Positions 8,022 to 17,740 of a DNA stretch of 25,000 bases are shown piece by piece; positions within the stretch are counted from its first letter, which is position 1; every line of letters begins with the position of its first letter. Made by a program: the position numbers and the translations under genes. Origin of the DNA: Prasinococcaceae sp. CCMP 1430 (Eukaryota > Prasinodermophyta > Palmophyllophyceae > Prasinococcales > Prasinococcaceae); contig RQSC01000029.1 in the NCBI GenBank assembly GCA_013416795.1, positions 6,458-31,457 on the forward strand. Reading direction: 5' to 3'. A model generated the notes under the pieces. The model had not been told where the DNA came from, ran no database searches, and saw only the letters and a program-made list of their open reading frames with translations.

Positions 8022-9527
8022 ATGGCGCTCGTTGCGGCGGGGTGGCGGGCGGCGGCTGCTGCCGCAGCGGCGGCAGCGGCGGTCGCGGGGGGAGCACCAG
8101 GGGCAGCGGGGGGGGCGGGGGCAGCCTTTGGGATGGCGGCGCGGCTCCCGCTGCGATATGGGGGAATTCAAAGGGCGCGCCTTGTGCGACGAGGGAGCGA
8201 TATGCTCGCTGCACTGCACTGCTCGCCCTCCGTGGCAGCTTCCATGGCCACGAACGCCCACAGCGCCAGTTCAGGGCTTCCGCCAGCGATCCTCTTCCTG
8301 GGCCCACCTGGCGTAGGCAAGGGCACGTACGCGGCGCGGGTCGCGTCACACCTGGGCGTGCCGCACGTCGCCGCAGGCGACCTTGTACGCGACGAGATTG
8401 AGAGCGGAACACCGCTGGGGAAGGCCGTCGCCGCGCACATCGCTGACGGAGGCATGCTCCAAGACGAGGAGGTGTTCGAGCTCGTGTCCAAGCGGCTGGC
8501 CACAGGAGACGTCTCTCGCGCCGGCGTGGTCCTTGACGGCTTCCCGCGCTCAGTTCGCCAGGCGCAGATGCTCGAGTCCGCCGCACGCGCGGATGTCGTC
8601 GTCAACCTCGGCATGCGCGAGGAGGCACTCGTCTCGAAGCTGCTCGGACGCGCGACGTGCGCCAACTGCGGCGCGAGCTACAACACCGCCGAGGTCGACC
8701 TGCCGGAGGTCCCTGAGCAGGGGAAGCCTGCGGTGTTTCTGAAATCGTTGCCAATGCCCGAGGCTGGATGCCGCGAGTGTGGACACACCGAACTTGTGCG
8801 CCGAGCTGACGACGACGAGGCGGTCATCTACAAGAGGCTGCGCGCGCACGAGGTTCAGTGCGCTGGCGTTGCCAACCACTACCGCAACAAGGCGACCAGC
8901 GACAGCGACATGCGTGTGGTGGACTTCGAGATCACCTCGGGGATCCCCGAGACGCTGCCACTTCTCATAGACGCAGTGGTGGGTCCGGGCACGAAGGTTG
9001 GCGTGCCAGCCGGCGACGAGGCCACCGCCGAGGCGGTCAAGAGGGCGCAGGAGGCAGAAGCCGTCGCACCGAGTTCGGGACACCAGGGTACTGCAGCGGG
9101 GGGCACACAGGCGGCGGCGGCGGCGACAGATGTTGAGCAACAAAACAGTGGCGTGCAAGACAGGACATGGGCGCAAGCGAAGGCACAAGCGCAACCCGAG
9201 GCCGAGCCCGCTCACGAGGACGGTGAGCTGATGTTCGTGTACACATGTGGCCAGTGTGGCACGCGCTCTGCCAAGCGCGTCTCCAAGCGCTCGTACTTCC
9301 ACGGTGTAGTGTTGGTGCGATGCGATGGCTGCAAGGCACTGCACCTGGTGGCGGACCGCAAGGGCTGGTTCGACGACAAGCCCATCGGACTGGAAGAGCT
9401 CGTCGGCGCTGGTGCGACCATACTGCCCAGCGGCGATGTGACGCTATCACCAGATGATGCGGAGCGCGTGAAAGAGGCCATGTCAGTGCCTCGGCGCAGG
9501 CCGGGGACATCAGGGACCAATTCTTAA
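8022..9527 (+). CDS. Adenylate kinase fused to a C-terminal DNL-type (Zim17/Tim15/Hep1) zinc finger, organelle-targeted
   Basis: One uninterrupted 501-codon frame encodes two recognised domains. The start is the first in-frame ATG (8022). Residues 1-85 are Ala/Arg-rich and acid-poor, like a mitochondrial or plastid transit peptide. The adenylate kinase domain (~88-325) interconverts ATP+AMP and 2 ADP. It has the P-loop GPPGVGKGT (94-102), an NMP-binding segment GDLVRDEIESGTPLGK and LDGFPRS (171-177). Its LID carries the two Cys pairs CANC (213/216) and CREC (250/253) of zinc-LID kinases. An Ala/Gln linker (~330-405) leads to a DNL zinc finger: CGQC (409/412), RSYFHGVVLVRC, CDGC (434/437), then HLVADRKGWFDD. 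DNL proteins such as yeast Zim17 and algal HEP proteins keep organellar Hsp70 soluble. A role coupling adenylate balance to Hsp70 in an organelle is inferred. All zinc ligands and nucleotide motifs are present, so both halves look functional. Confidence 0.94.
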   Translation: MALVAAGWRAAAAAAAAAAAVAGGAPGAAGGAGAAFGMAARLPLRYGGIQRARLVRRGSDMLAALHCSPSVAASMATNAHSASSGLPPAILFLGPPGVGKGTYAARVASHLGVPHVAAGDLVRDEIESGTPLGKAVAAHIADGGMLQDEEVFELVSKRLATGDVSRAGVVLDGFPRSVRQAQMLESAARADVVVNLGMREEALVSKLLGRATCANCGASYNTAEVDLPEVPEQGKPAVFLKSLPMPEAGCRECGHTELVRRADDDEAVIYKRLRAHEVQCAGVANHYRNKATSDSDMRVVDFEITSGIPETLPLLIDAVVGPGTKVGVPAGDEATAEAVKRAQEAEAVAPSSGHQGTAAGGTQAAAAATDVEQQNSGVQDRTWAQAKAQAQPEAEPAHEDGELMFVYTCGQCGTRSAKRVSKRSYFHGVVLVRCDGCKALHLVADRKGWFDDKPIGLEELVGAGATILPSGDVTLSPDDAERVKEAMSVPRRRPGTSGTNS

Positions 9528-9732
9528 GCGATCAGCGACAGATGCAATTTTTCCACCCTTTGCTCTGCATTACGTGCGGCGCCAGCAAGACGAGAAGGGC
9601 GCCCCGGCGACATGCACGCACGCAATCGCACGCACGCGCGCGCGCCATACTGGCAGGCCCCGGCGCCTCTTTGACACGCTGTCTTACGATGCTCTTGGTA
9701 CGGCAGGAACCCGCCGTGGTCCCCCGTTGCTG
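9528..9732. other. Convergent 3' spacer with ACGC-rich tracts
   Basis: This 205-bp gap lies between the stop codons of the adenylate kinase fusion and the ELMO gene. It contains two alternating purine-pyrimidine tracts (9611-9624 and 9627-9645). A short AATTTTT run lies about 20 nt past the adenylate kinase stop. No gene was seen. Confidence 0.5.
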
Positions 9733-10806
9733 TCATCCTTTGACGATGTCAGTGAAGCTAAGCGCCCGTGACTTGGCTTCGTAGTCTCCTGTGCCGAGAG
9801 CTTGCTTGGTCGCCTGCGTGGCGGCCGCCAGCGTCACCCCAAAGTCCATATATGACGCCTTGGTCTCAAGCCACACAGCATCAAGCGCCTCGAAAGTGAA
9901 GGCATACAGCGAGTCGAAGGCTCGTGCGCCGTGCGCTCCATGGACGGAGAGCTGCTCAGCGAATGCGTGCAGCTCTGGCGATGTCGCGTGGGCCGGGATG
10001 ACGGCGCCGCCGGGCTCTGCTGGCGTCTCTGATGCCCCGACGGCAGCGCCGTTGTCAGTGTTTCCCCCCGCCAGCGCTGCCACCAGCGCCGGGTCGCGCA
10101 GGCCCAGCATCGACATCAGAGCGAAGGTGATGTTGACACCCGCCACCGCAAAAGGGTACTCAATGGACGCGCGTGTACCGCGGCTTTTGTTGAGCAGCGC
10201 AGAGAACGCCTGGGGGAAGTGCTGGTGCAGCCCCAGGAGGTTGTCGAGCCCCATCACGCCGCCCCCGCGGAAGTCCGTCGCAGGGTCCTTCCCCTGCCAG
10301 CCCATGTCTTTCCAGCGCTCGCTCGGCCCGCCATCGCTCGGGAGGTCACGGGGGAATGCTGCGGTCCACAACCGGGCCAGAGCGGCGCGATGCTCCGGGT
10401 TGTCGCCGTCAAACATGACCGCTGATCGCGCCACCAGTCCACGCAGCCTCCCTGCGGCGAGGGCACCGAGCACCAGCGGCTTGCCGCCTCGGCCCTTGTC
10501 CTTGCCGCCGAAGCCGCCCCCCCCTCGCTTGACGACGACGGCGCTCACGTTCGTCACTGCATCCAGGATCTTGCGCCATCCTGCCACGAGCGCTCTCAGA
10601 AGCGCCGCCCACACCTGCTGCTCGCGCTGCGAGCTGTCCGCCTCGCCACCGGCCCGCTCGTCGCCAGCCTGCTCATCTCCCGCGAGCAGCGGCGCGCGCA
10701 GCGCCGCGCCCTCCCCGTTGGCGGCGCCCCTTGGCATCCATCCGTCCTTGTCCCAGTGGCTGCCCCCGCCGCTCCCACGCCTGCGCCTCAGCCCCCCATC
10801 GCCCAT
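9733..10806 (-). CDS. ELMO/CED-12 domain protein (ELMOD-like, possible Arf-family GAP)
   Basis: This intronless frame of 357 residues starts at the first ATG (10806, context gcgATGG); the open frame extends to 10890 but without an ATG. Residues 1-100 are low-complexity and basic/Gly-rich. The ELMO domain covers ~130-330. Its hallmark is RWKDMGWQGKDPATDFRGGG (164-183), matching the ELMOD consensus in which the Arg after TDF (R180 here) is the proposed GAP arginine. MGLDNLLGLHQHFP, the YPFAVAGVNITFALMSML helix and the C-terminal FDSLYAFTFEALDAVWLE segment also fit the family. ELMOD proteins act as GAPs for Arl2/Arf GTPases; ELMO proteins instead scaffold Rac exchange factors. The lack of PH and armadillo regions and the conserved Arg favour the ELMOD type. 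A perfect E2F-type site lies 137 nt upstream. Confidence 0.88.
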   Translation of the reverse strand: MGDGGLRRRRGSGGGSHWDKDGWMPRGAANGEGAALRAPLLAGDEQAGDERAGGEADSSQREQQVWAALLRALVAGWRKILDAVTNVSAVVVKRGGGGFGGKDKGRGGKPLVLGALAAGRLRGLVARSAVMFDGDNPEHRAALARLWTAAFPRDLPSDGGPSERWKDMGWQGKDPATDFRGGGVMGLDNLLGLHQHFPQAFSALLNKSRGTRASIEYPFAVAGVNITFALMSMLGLRDPALVAALAGGNTDNGAAVGASETPAEPGGAVIPAHATSPELHAFAEQLSVHGAHGARAFDSLYAFTFEALDAVWLETKASYMDFGVTLAAATQATKQALGTGDYEAKSRALSFTDIVKG

Positions 10807-10942
10807 CGCCGCGCCACGCCACCCACCCCGCCGCGCCGCCTGCGCGCGCGCTCTGGCACCCGACTGGCACCCGCCCCCGGCCCGCCGCACCCCCCCACCG
10901 CTGCGGCGCGCAGCAGCAGCGCCGCGTGCGCGCGCCCATTCG

Positions 10943-10950
10943 GCGGGAAA
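10943..10950 (-). promoter_or_regulatory. Candidate E2F binding site upstream of the ELMO gene
   Basis: GCGGGAAA on the plus strand is the reverse complement of TTTCCCGC, an exact fit to the E2F consensus. An 8-bp match in GC-rich DNA can arise by chance. Confidence 0.3.
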
Positions 10951-11046
10951 GACCGGCCATCCGAAGAGGGTCCACGGATGTTCGAGAAAACCAAGCGTTT
11001 TGACCTTAAGTTAACGCGCGAAGTGGTTTAGGGTTCGGACCCTCTG

Positions 11047-11060
11047 ACTGTACGTACAGT
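11047..11060. promoter_or_regulatory. 14-bp perfect palindrome ACTGTACGTACAGT
   Basis: The sequence equals its own reverse complement. It has two GTAC cores, the core recognised by algal and plant SBP-domain factors, so it could be a dimer-binding operator. It lies beyond the flippase 3' end and upstream of the ELMO gene. Confidence 0.35.
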
Positions 11061-11131
11061 AAGAACTTAATTTACACGAATGGGGCGGCACTGAGGGTGC
11101 GAGGAACGGCTGGCGGTTTGCCCTCAAGCGC

Positions 11132-14100
11132 TCACGAGCCCGAGGCATCCGGCTGCTCTCCTGATTCCGCTTGGCTGCCCTGACGCGACGATTCCGTGAT
11201 GGACGGCATGAGGTCCATCGGGTCAACAGCGCGCAGGTTGAAGTCCGCCGTGTGCTCGGGCGCACTTGCCACGCGCCTGTGTGCCGAGCCACCCAGGCTC
11301 CTGCCTGACCTCGAGGAGGGTCCCCCTCCGGACTCACCGACCATCCCCAGGCGAGATGAATCGAGGCGGTTGAAGTCGACGTTGGCTGTCCTGGTGCGCC
11401 GGTGCTTGCTCCTCTTCTTCTTCTCGGGGCTAAGAAATTGGAAGGCTTTCGCCATCTGCTGCGCCTCGCCCGCGCTGATGGCGCCGCTCTGCCTGCGGAT
11501 GGTGTCGACGACCGTCTCGCGTTGCCACAGAGAACTGAGCGATGCCAGAACGTCTGGATCGGAAGAGCCACGCGACGTCCTGCGGCGGCCAGGTACGGCG
11601 CGCATGTCACGAGCGAATTCGACGTCGCGGAAGTCGCCACTCAGCGAGCCCAGTCGACTGCCGAAGGATGGAACCTTCGGGAGCGATGCGCCCCTCGAGC
11701 GACTCGAGCGACCCGCGCGCACGGGCGATCCAGGCGTCGGTGTCGCCGGAAGCGTTTCCACATTCAGAGGCTTGGTGATGACGCGGCTGTTGAATGACGG
11801 CCACGCCGCACCAGCCGCCACAGCTGAAATCGGTGCCACCGGGGCCACCGGCTCCGAGCTCGCCTCTGCATTGGGCTGTGTGCTACAGTCGTCGACAGCA
11901 GCCTTGACCACAGCCTCGGCACCGTCGCCGCTCTCCTTTGGAGTTTCAGCCCACTTGTTTGCAAGCCAGCCGCTCTCGATTTCCTGCAAGATGCCAACGT
12001 CGCCAGGGACCAGCAAACGCTTGGCGCCTACGAGGAGCATGTCGGGCAGCAGCGAGGTCACCACGGCGAGCGTGTACACCAACAGCCAACCAGGCGCGGT
12101 CTCGAGGTACTTCCACATGCCAGCCATATGGGGAAAACGCTGCTGCCAGCCCCACAAGGAGGAGCACGCGTAGAGGAACGGGAACCACAACGCAATCGAT
12201 ATCACCACGATGGACGCCCACTGAGGCCACGACCACCTGCACACGATCATGCCGATGCGCACATTCACAACGGTGATGCAGATGGTATACGCCACCACGC
12301 CGAGGAGCACCACCCCGCCAGACTGCATGCCGTCGTCAGCGGCGACCATACCGGGGTAGACCAAGAAAGGCACGTAGAAGACCACGAGCGAGTGCCAGAG
12401 CGCCAACACTATCCAGCCCGCAAAGCGCGGGAGGTACACGCTACGCATGGCACTAATAGCGACATGATCGTACACCGAGGGTGACTGCAGCACCGCCTTG
12501 TCGGACAGGTCCTTGTCGAAGATTGCCACTGCGATCGTGGGCAAGCTGGTCCAGAACATGTTGTACGTCGAGATCAGCGCCGCGGGATAAAAGGCCTGCG
12601 CCGAGAAGGCACTGTAACACGCGAAGTAGAAATTGGCCATGACGTACACGATGTTCTTGTAGAACGCGTAGCACACGAGGTCGGCGTTGCGCCGCTGGCT
12701 CTGACGGCCATGCACGAGGACCAGACGTTGCAGGTACGCGAACTGCGCCAGCGCAAAGTCAGACGCCAGCACCGCGCTCATGCCCTCTTTGCCTGAGATA
12801 CCAACGCCTACGTGCGCGTGCTTGATCATCGGCACATCGTTAGCACCGTCGCCGATCGCCAGCGTTGCCAACCCTTGCGGCGATTTCTCCTTCACCAGGG
12901 AGGTGATGGCCGCCTTTTCGAGTGGGCTCACACGGCAGCACACGACACTTTCGCACTGCGTACACAGCTGATGGAAGAGATCGCGGGAGTCGTCCCCTAG
13001 CAGATGGCGCACCGCCGATCCTTCGATGACCAGGCCGCACGGGGCCACGCTCGTGGTGTCCTCAGGCTGGTCAATGCCTGTCGCTGGATCTCGCGTGCCG
13101 TCGCTCGCCTGTGATAGCCTTGACGGCGACCTCGTGGGAAATCCCGACTCGATGCTGCTCTGCAATTTTTGGAGGAGCCCGTGGTCGGCTTCGTCCTCGT
13201 TCATTATGAATGAACCCGTCGAGCTACACCTCTGTAGCCTTGACGGCGACCTCGTGGGAAACCCCGACGCGATGCTGCTCTGCAATTTTTGGAGGAGCCC
13301 GTGGTCGGCTTCGTCCTCGTTCATTATGAATGAACCCGTCGAGCTACACCTCTGCATCTTGGAGCGGAACCCGTGCTCGCTGTCGTCTTCGTTCATGATG
13401 AATGAGCCGGTCGAGGTACGTGCATCCGATGTACGCGGCACGTCGCTCCAGTCATCGCTGTCGCTCCCCGACGCGGTGTACGCGCCGTAGGTGGCCGCGG
13501 GAGGCGTCCCGAGGTGCGTTTCCGACGGCGCCTTCACCATCTTGCCCCTGCCCTCCGGCGTCCCCTGCTCAACGACATCTTTGCCACAAGCCAGTGTTGC
13601 GGCGCGGGAGGTCTCACGCAGCAAGTTCCGCAGCGCGTCTGCCGGATTGTGGACCACGTCCTCCTCCCTGACGATGACTAGCTTCATCCATTCCTTGAGC
13701 AGGCTGCAGGTAAGGGCGATGGAGATGGCAGTCTCGAGCTTGTCGCCCGTGAGCATCCATACCTGGATGCCCGCCTCGCGAAGAGCATCGATAGTCTCGG
13801 GGACGCCCTCTTGCAGTTTGTCTTCCACAGCGGTCGCACCAAGCAGCTCGAGGTTCGTCTCGAGCCGCGCAGCACAAGCGCCCACCTTCTCCGATCGATT
13901 CTCCAGCGACACACTGGCCTCTTTGTACTCCTTAGCCCACTCATTCCATTCTTCCTCGGCGAGCACTCGGCGGCCGACGCAGAGGGTGCGCAAGCCGAGG
14001 CGCGCGTAGGTATACAGGTCCCTTTGTGTGACCTCGAGATGCTCCTGCGCGGGCGCGATGCGTTCGAGGATCACGCTGTCCGCACCCTTGCAGTAGACGA

Positions 14101-16937
14101 TCACCTCCCCTGTCGCTTGGCTGCGGCACACCGTGCTCATGCGCTTGCGATCCGATGAAAACTCGAGCACAGCGAGCACCTCGAAGACCTCGTCGACGCA
14201 CGCATCATCGGGCCCGGCTCCCTCATATCGGATGACCGCCTTGTCCGGTGTACGCGACACAAGCCGACATCCGCATTCCGCCACGCCCGTCACTAGGGCG
14301 TCTTCATCCGGTGAGGTGGCCTGGTACTCGAGTTGACCGTCTGTGCCGACGGCCGGGACCACCGTGTTGCAAAGTGCGAGGCATTCGAGGAAGCGTCTCG
14401 TCGCCTCCTCCTGGATGTCGAGGTGGAGCGTGTTCGACATCCGCCGCTGCCGTTGGTCATGTCCTGTTGAAGCATAGCTGCTTGCATCGCCACTGCCCAC
14501 TTTCAGGTCCACCTCGGACGGCGACCTCGGCTCAGAGTCGCCGGCCTCGTTCGACACCTGCGTGCGTGTGCGGACGAGCTCTGGCAAACACCTTGTCACG
14601 AGCTCCTGCACGGAACCATCGCGCGCCACGGCATGCACAGCGGCACACCCTTCCTTGACCCCCTGTGCCTGCCCCGTTGGAAATTTCCCTGGCGGATCGG
14701 TCCCTTCGCCAAAACGCACCCCGCGGATGCTCGTCGCGACGAATGCCATCCTGTTCTGCGTAAGCGTCCCTGTCTTGTCGCTCAGCACGCACGAGATGCA
14801 GCCCAGCTCCTCGTTGAGGTTTGTGGTCCGACACTGTGCTGGTGTGTCCGTTTCCTCGTGGTACATGGCAGCGTCGCGCATGATGAAGTAACACTGTCCA
14901 ACCTCTGCGCGCGGAGGTTTGGTGCGCGTGCGCGCGCGCCCGCGTGTGCGCGCGCCCGCGTGTGCGAGCGCAGGTAGGAGCAATGGTCAGATACAATGCA
15001 CAACATGGCGAAAGAAATGCTCGCACGGCCGACTGCGAAGGCGCCAACGCGCAGCTGCGATGACGTACTGACACACTCCAGCGAAATGTACAGGCTGATT
15101 GGTATGAGCTGCGCCATGAGGATGACGAAGCGCAGCGTCTGTGTGAGAACGCCAAGGGCACCCGCCCTGTACTCGGGCCACGCATCATCCTGCGATCCCA
15201 GGTAGTAGTGTCCCTTCGATGACGTCGTCCACCAGCCGTGCGAGGCGATCGCACTGATCAGGCATAACACAATCTGGAAGCTGAAGACGATTGGGACCAT
15301 CAGATTCATGTGACGCTCGAGCTGGCTAACTTTTCGTGGGGCGACTTCCTCGTTGCGCATGAGGCGCGTGTCTCGCCCGGTGTAGATCACAACGCCGTAC
15401 ACCGCCTCGACCTTGCGTAGCGTTGCTCCGCGCAGCAGAATGTTGTCCGCGACGATGGGTGCGACGAAGCAATCCTTGTTGCTGCCCCTTCCCGACGTGC
15501 CTCCACTAGCTCCTCTTTCCGCGTTTGCGCCCGCCCAACTCCCCTCGACATCCACAGTCCGTCCCGTTTCGGTGCCCCTGACGTTCTCAGCTTCACCGTC
15601 TTGTGCAGCGGCCATCCCCGTCTCCCGCAGATCGGCCCCGTCGGGGGATTGTTCTTGATCTCCCGGCGCGCCGCCGTTCCCACCACCATCGCCGTCGCCG
15701 TCCCCGCCGCCATTACCGCCGCCGTCGCCGCTGCTCTCGCCGCCGCCGTCGCCGCCACCATCAACGCCACCTTCACTTGTGCCTTCCAGTATCGAGTCGG
15801 ACGATGAGAGCGACGAGAACGACCTCAGGACATCGCCATCGACTCTGTATTCGATACTGCCTTCGAACTCATACAGCCGTGGGTTGGGACCCTCAGCGGT
15901 GATGAGAACGCCCTCAAATGCCTCCGCCACGGAGCGCGCCTCGGCCAGAGCGGCGCTCACCAAATCGATGCGCCTGTCTGTGGTGGGCACTGCACGCCCG
16001 ACCTGCCTCGGTGAGGGCTCGGTCGTCTGCACTCCGAGCATTGAGACAGCCTCGTAGTCCGGCGGCGCTGAGACGGCATTCTTGACCTTGAGGTTGGTCT
16101 CGCCATCCAGATTGGCTGTGTTACGGCCCGCGATGCACGGTGGGATCGGTGCGCGCCGGCGCGCCGCCCAAAAAGTTAGTTCGCGCGCGTTCGACCGCCT
16201 CAACTGGGCCCACGCACGCACGCACGCACGCACACACGAGCTGCTATGAAGCATCGCAGCACACGCGCATCCGATTGCAAACCAGCACACGCGCTGCTGC
16301 GTCGCCCGCCGCTGCTCCTCAATGGGGCCCGGGCCACACACAGAGTCGCGCAGTCGCGCGCGCGCGCACCTGTCTCAACGTATGCCACCCCATTGTCCTC
16401 GCTGCTGGAGACGAGCAAGAGGTCCGCGGGAATTTCCTGGTCCTTGTCGACGCGCAGGAGCATGCCCACCTCGACGTTGCGCCACTCGACCCTTCTCTCG
16501 GCGCCCTCTTTGCCGATGACGGCGACCGAGCGCGCGTTGACCTCCCTGTCGCTGATGTGGCGAAAGTAGTCGTCGTAGATTTCCTTGACGGCGTTGACGG
16601 CCAGCACGAGGCCCAGCGGCATCACCGTGGTGAACCAGTGCGTGGGCGACAGGCCTGGGATGAGCTGCAGCGCGGCGATGATGGCGAAGTACACGTTGGC
16701 GACGCGCGTGAACTGCTCGAACATGTTGATCGGCACGAACGTGAGCACTGTGTATTTGGATGTGGTCACCTCGTTGGTGCCGAAGGCGACCTCCTGCGGC
16801 GCAGCGGGGGAGCTGTCCTCGCCTTCCACGCCCACGCGCACCAAGCGCACGCCGCCATCATCGCGCGGGCGCTCGTCGCCGCGCCCGAGCAGCCGCAGCA
16901 CGTGCTCGCAAGCCCCGCGCACAGCCTCGGCCATCAT
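11132..16937 (-). CDS. P4-type ATPase (phospholipid flippase), three exons, with low-complexity and repeat insertions
   Basis: The inferred exons 16937-16370, 16115-15069 and 14904-11132 join in frame into ~1795 residues, against ~1150-1350 for usual P4-ATPases. The 254- and 164-bp introns split conserved motifs exactly: YVET|ANLDGETNLK and ISLECV|KVGQCYF. P4-ATPases move aminophospholipids to the cytosolic leaflet, usually with a CDC50 partner. The N-terminal FVPINMFEQFTRVANVYF signature and first two membrane segments are present. The actuator DGET is at 193-196, PISL is in membrane segment 4, and the phosphorylation site DKTGT starts at ~D581. TGDKLET is near 921, GDGANDVPMIK near 1220, and a multi-pass C-terminal membrane region follows, ending in a ~330-residue Ser-rich tail. 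Two insertions enlarge it: a Gly/Asp-rich block (~302-338) in the actuator domain and a tandem 40-residue repeat block (~1030-1136) before the GDGAND motif. The start is the first in-frame ATG; 16934 is an adjacent alternative. Confidence 0.94.
13115..13354 (-). repeat. Two tandem 120-bp repeats in the flippase coding sequence, plus partial copies
   Basis: Copies 13115-13234 and 13235-13354 differ at only two of 120 positions. Each encodes 40 residues containing SSTGSFIMNEDEADHG. A truncated third copy (about 13379-13419) and an older variant (SEHGFRSKMQ) lie upstream in the protein. The exact codon multiple keeps the ATPase frame. Confidence 0.95.
14922..14967. repeat. Alternating CG/TG tract in the second flippase intron
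   Basis: Three runs of alternating purine and pyrimidine (14922-14939, 14941-14955, 14957-14966) are interrupted only by single CC steps. They sit just upstream of the acceptor at 14905. Confidence 0.85.
16211..16238. repeat. CACG microsatellite in the first flippase intron
   Basis: A 28-bp perfectly alternating tract built of CACG units lies in the intron 16116-16369. A second CG tract (16355-16369) abuts the donor of the same intron. Confidence 0.9.
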
Positions 16938-17211
16938 CCCCCACAACCACCACACCACCAACACACACGCACACACACACACCTCCCTAGCGGCCCGCCC
17001 GCCCGCCCTGCCGCGGCAGCAGGGCCCGGCGCGGGCGGCCGCGCTCGCGCACCCGCGCCCGCGCCCGCGCCCCGTCCCAGCCCGACCTGACCGCCTCACC
17101 GCCTGACTGCGCGCGCGGCGCGCGCTCGGGGAACGGCGGCCCAGCCAGTCGATCAGAATCTGATGCAAGGCGGAATGGGACGCGGCGCCGTCCGGCCGAA
17201 GGCACGGCGCA

Positions 17212-17236
17212 GATCCCGAATCGCAGATTCGGGATC
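17212..17236. repeat. Perfect inverted repeat, 11-bp arms with a 3-nt loop
   Basis: The arms GATCCCGAATC (17212-17222) and GATTCGGGATC (17226-17236) are exact reverse complements around GCA. It lies about 275 bp upstream of the flippase ATG. It could be a protein-binding operator or the stem of a small RNA. Confidence 0.9.
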
Positions 17237-17712
17237 CGTCGATCGATCGAGGCTCGCCTCCTCCGCCGTCCGTCCCAGATCGACCGACCGACCGACCGAC
17301 CGAACAAAACAATGCACGCCGGGCAACCAACCAACATACAGTAACATCCAACCCCCAACCAACCAAAACCGGGTTGCGGGTCTCAGCCCCGGTTGGGACC
17401 TCCTGGATGTGTTGGGGCTGACTGTATTGTGAACTCGTCACTCGTCTAATATTCCTATTCCTTCCAACCTCACGCCCCGACCGACCGACAGATCTAGAGC
17501 CTGGCTGGCGGGGTTGATTGAGCACCAGCCGTCCAGTTTTGATGGTCGGTCCCGCTGCGCTGCGCAAAACCTCAAATAATGGTCGCTGGGAGCGGGGCGT
17601 TCTGGTTCGAATTGGTACGGGTGCCGTCCAAATGGGAAACCCTACATTCCGGGGGCGCGCGACGGCTGGCCAGCCGCCGCCACACCGGCGCGCGCGCGCG
17701 CGGCGGCCGGCG

Positions 17713-17740
17713 GGGGGGGCGGGGCAGACGGGAGGGGGGC
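17713..17740 (+). other. Potential G-quadruplex in the UTP7 leader
   Basis: At least four runs of three or more Gs fall within ~28 nt of the plus strand, in a purine-rich block extending to ~17870. If transcribed, the G-runs are in the UTP7 5' UTR. Confidence 0.5.

Larger units (their letters stand above)
10807..11131. promoter_or_regulatory. ELMO promoter and flippase 3' region
   Basis: This 325-bp gap lies between two minus-strand genes. It contains TTTCCCGC read on the minus strand (10943-10950), which matches the E2F consensus TTTSSCGC. A less GC-rich patch (about 10980-11085) has a 14-bp palindrome (11047-11060). TGTAA on the minus strand (11072-11076) lies about 56 nt past the flippase stop and is a plausible polyadenylation signal. 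Confidence 0.45.

Noticed and set aside
10807-10890. Possible 28-residue extension of the ELMO protein
   Set aside because: The upstream frame has only a GTG; 10806 is the first ATG.
9791-11014. 407-codon plus-strand open frame
   Set aside because: It is antisense to the ELMO gene, Pro/Ser/Arg-rich, with no family match; the minus strand carries the conserved ELMO motif.
11196-12173. 325-codon plus-strand open frame
   Set aside because: It is a shadow of the flippase C-terminal region, which has conserved membrane segments on the minus strand.
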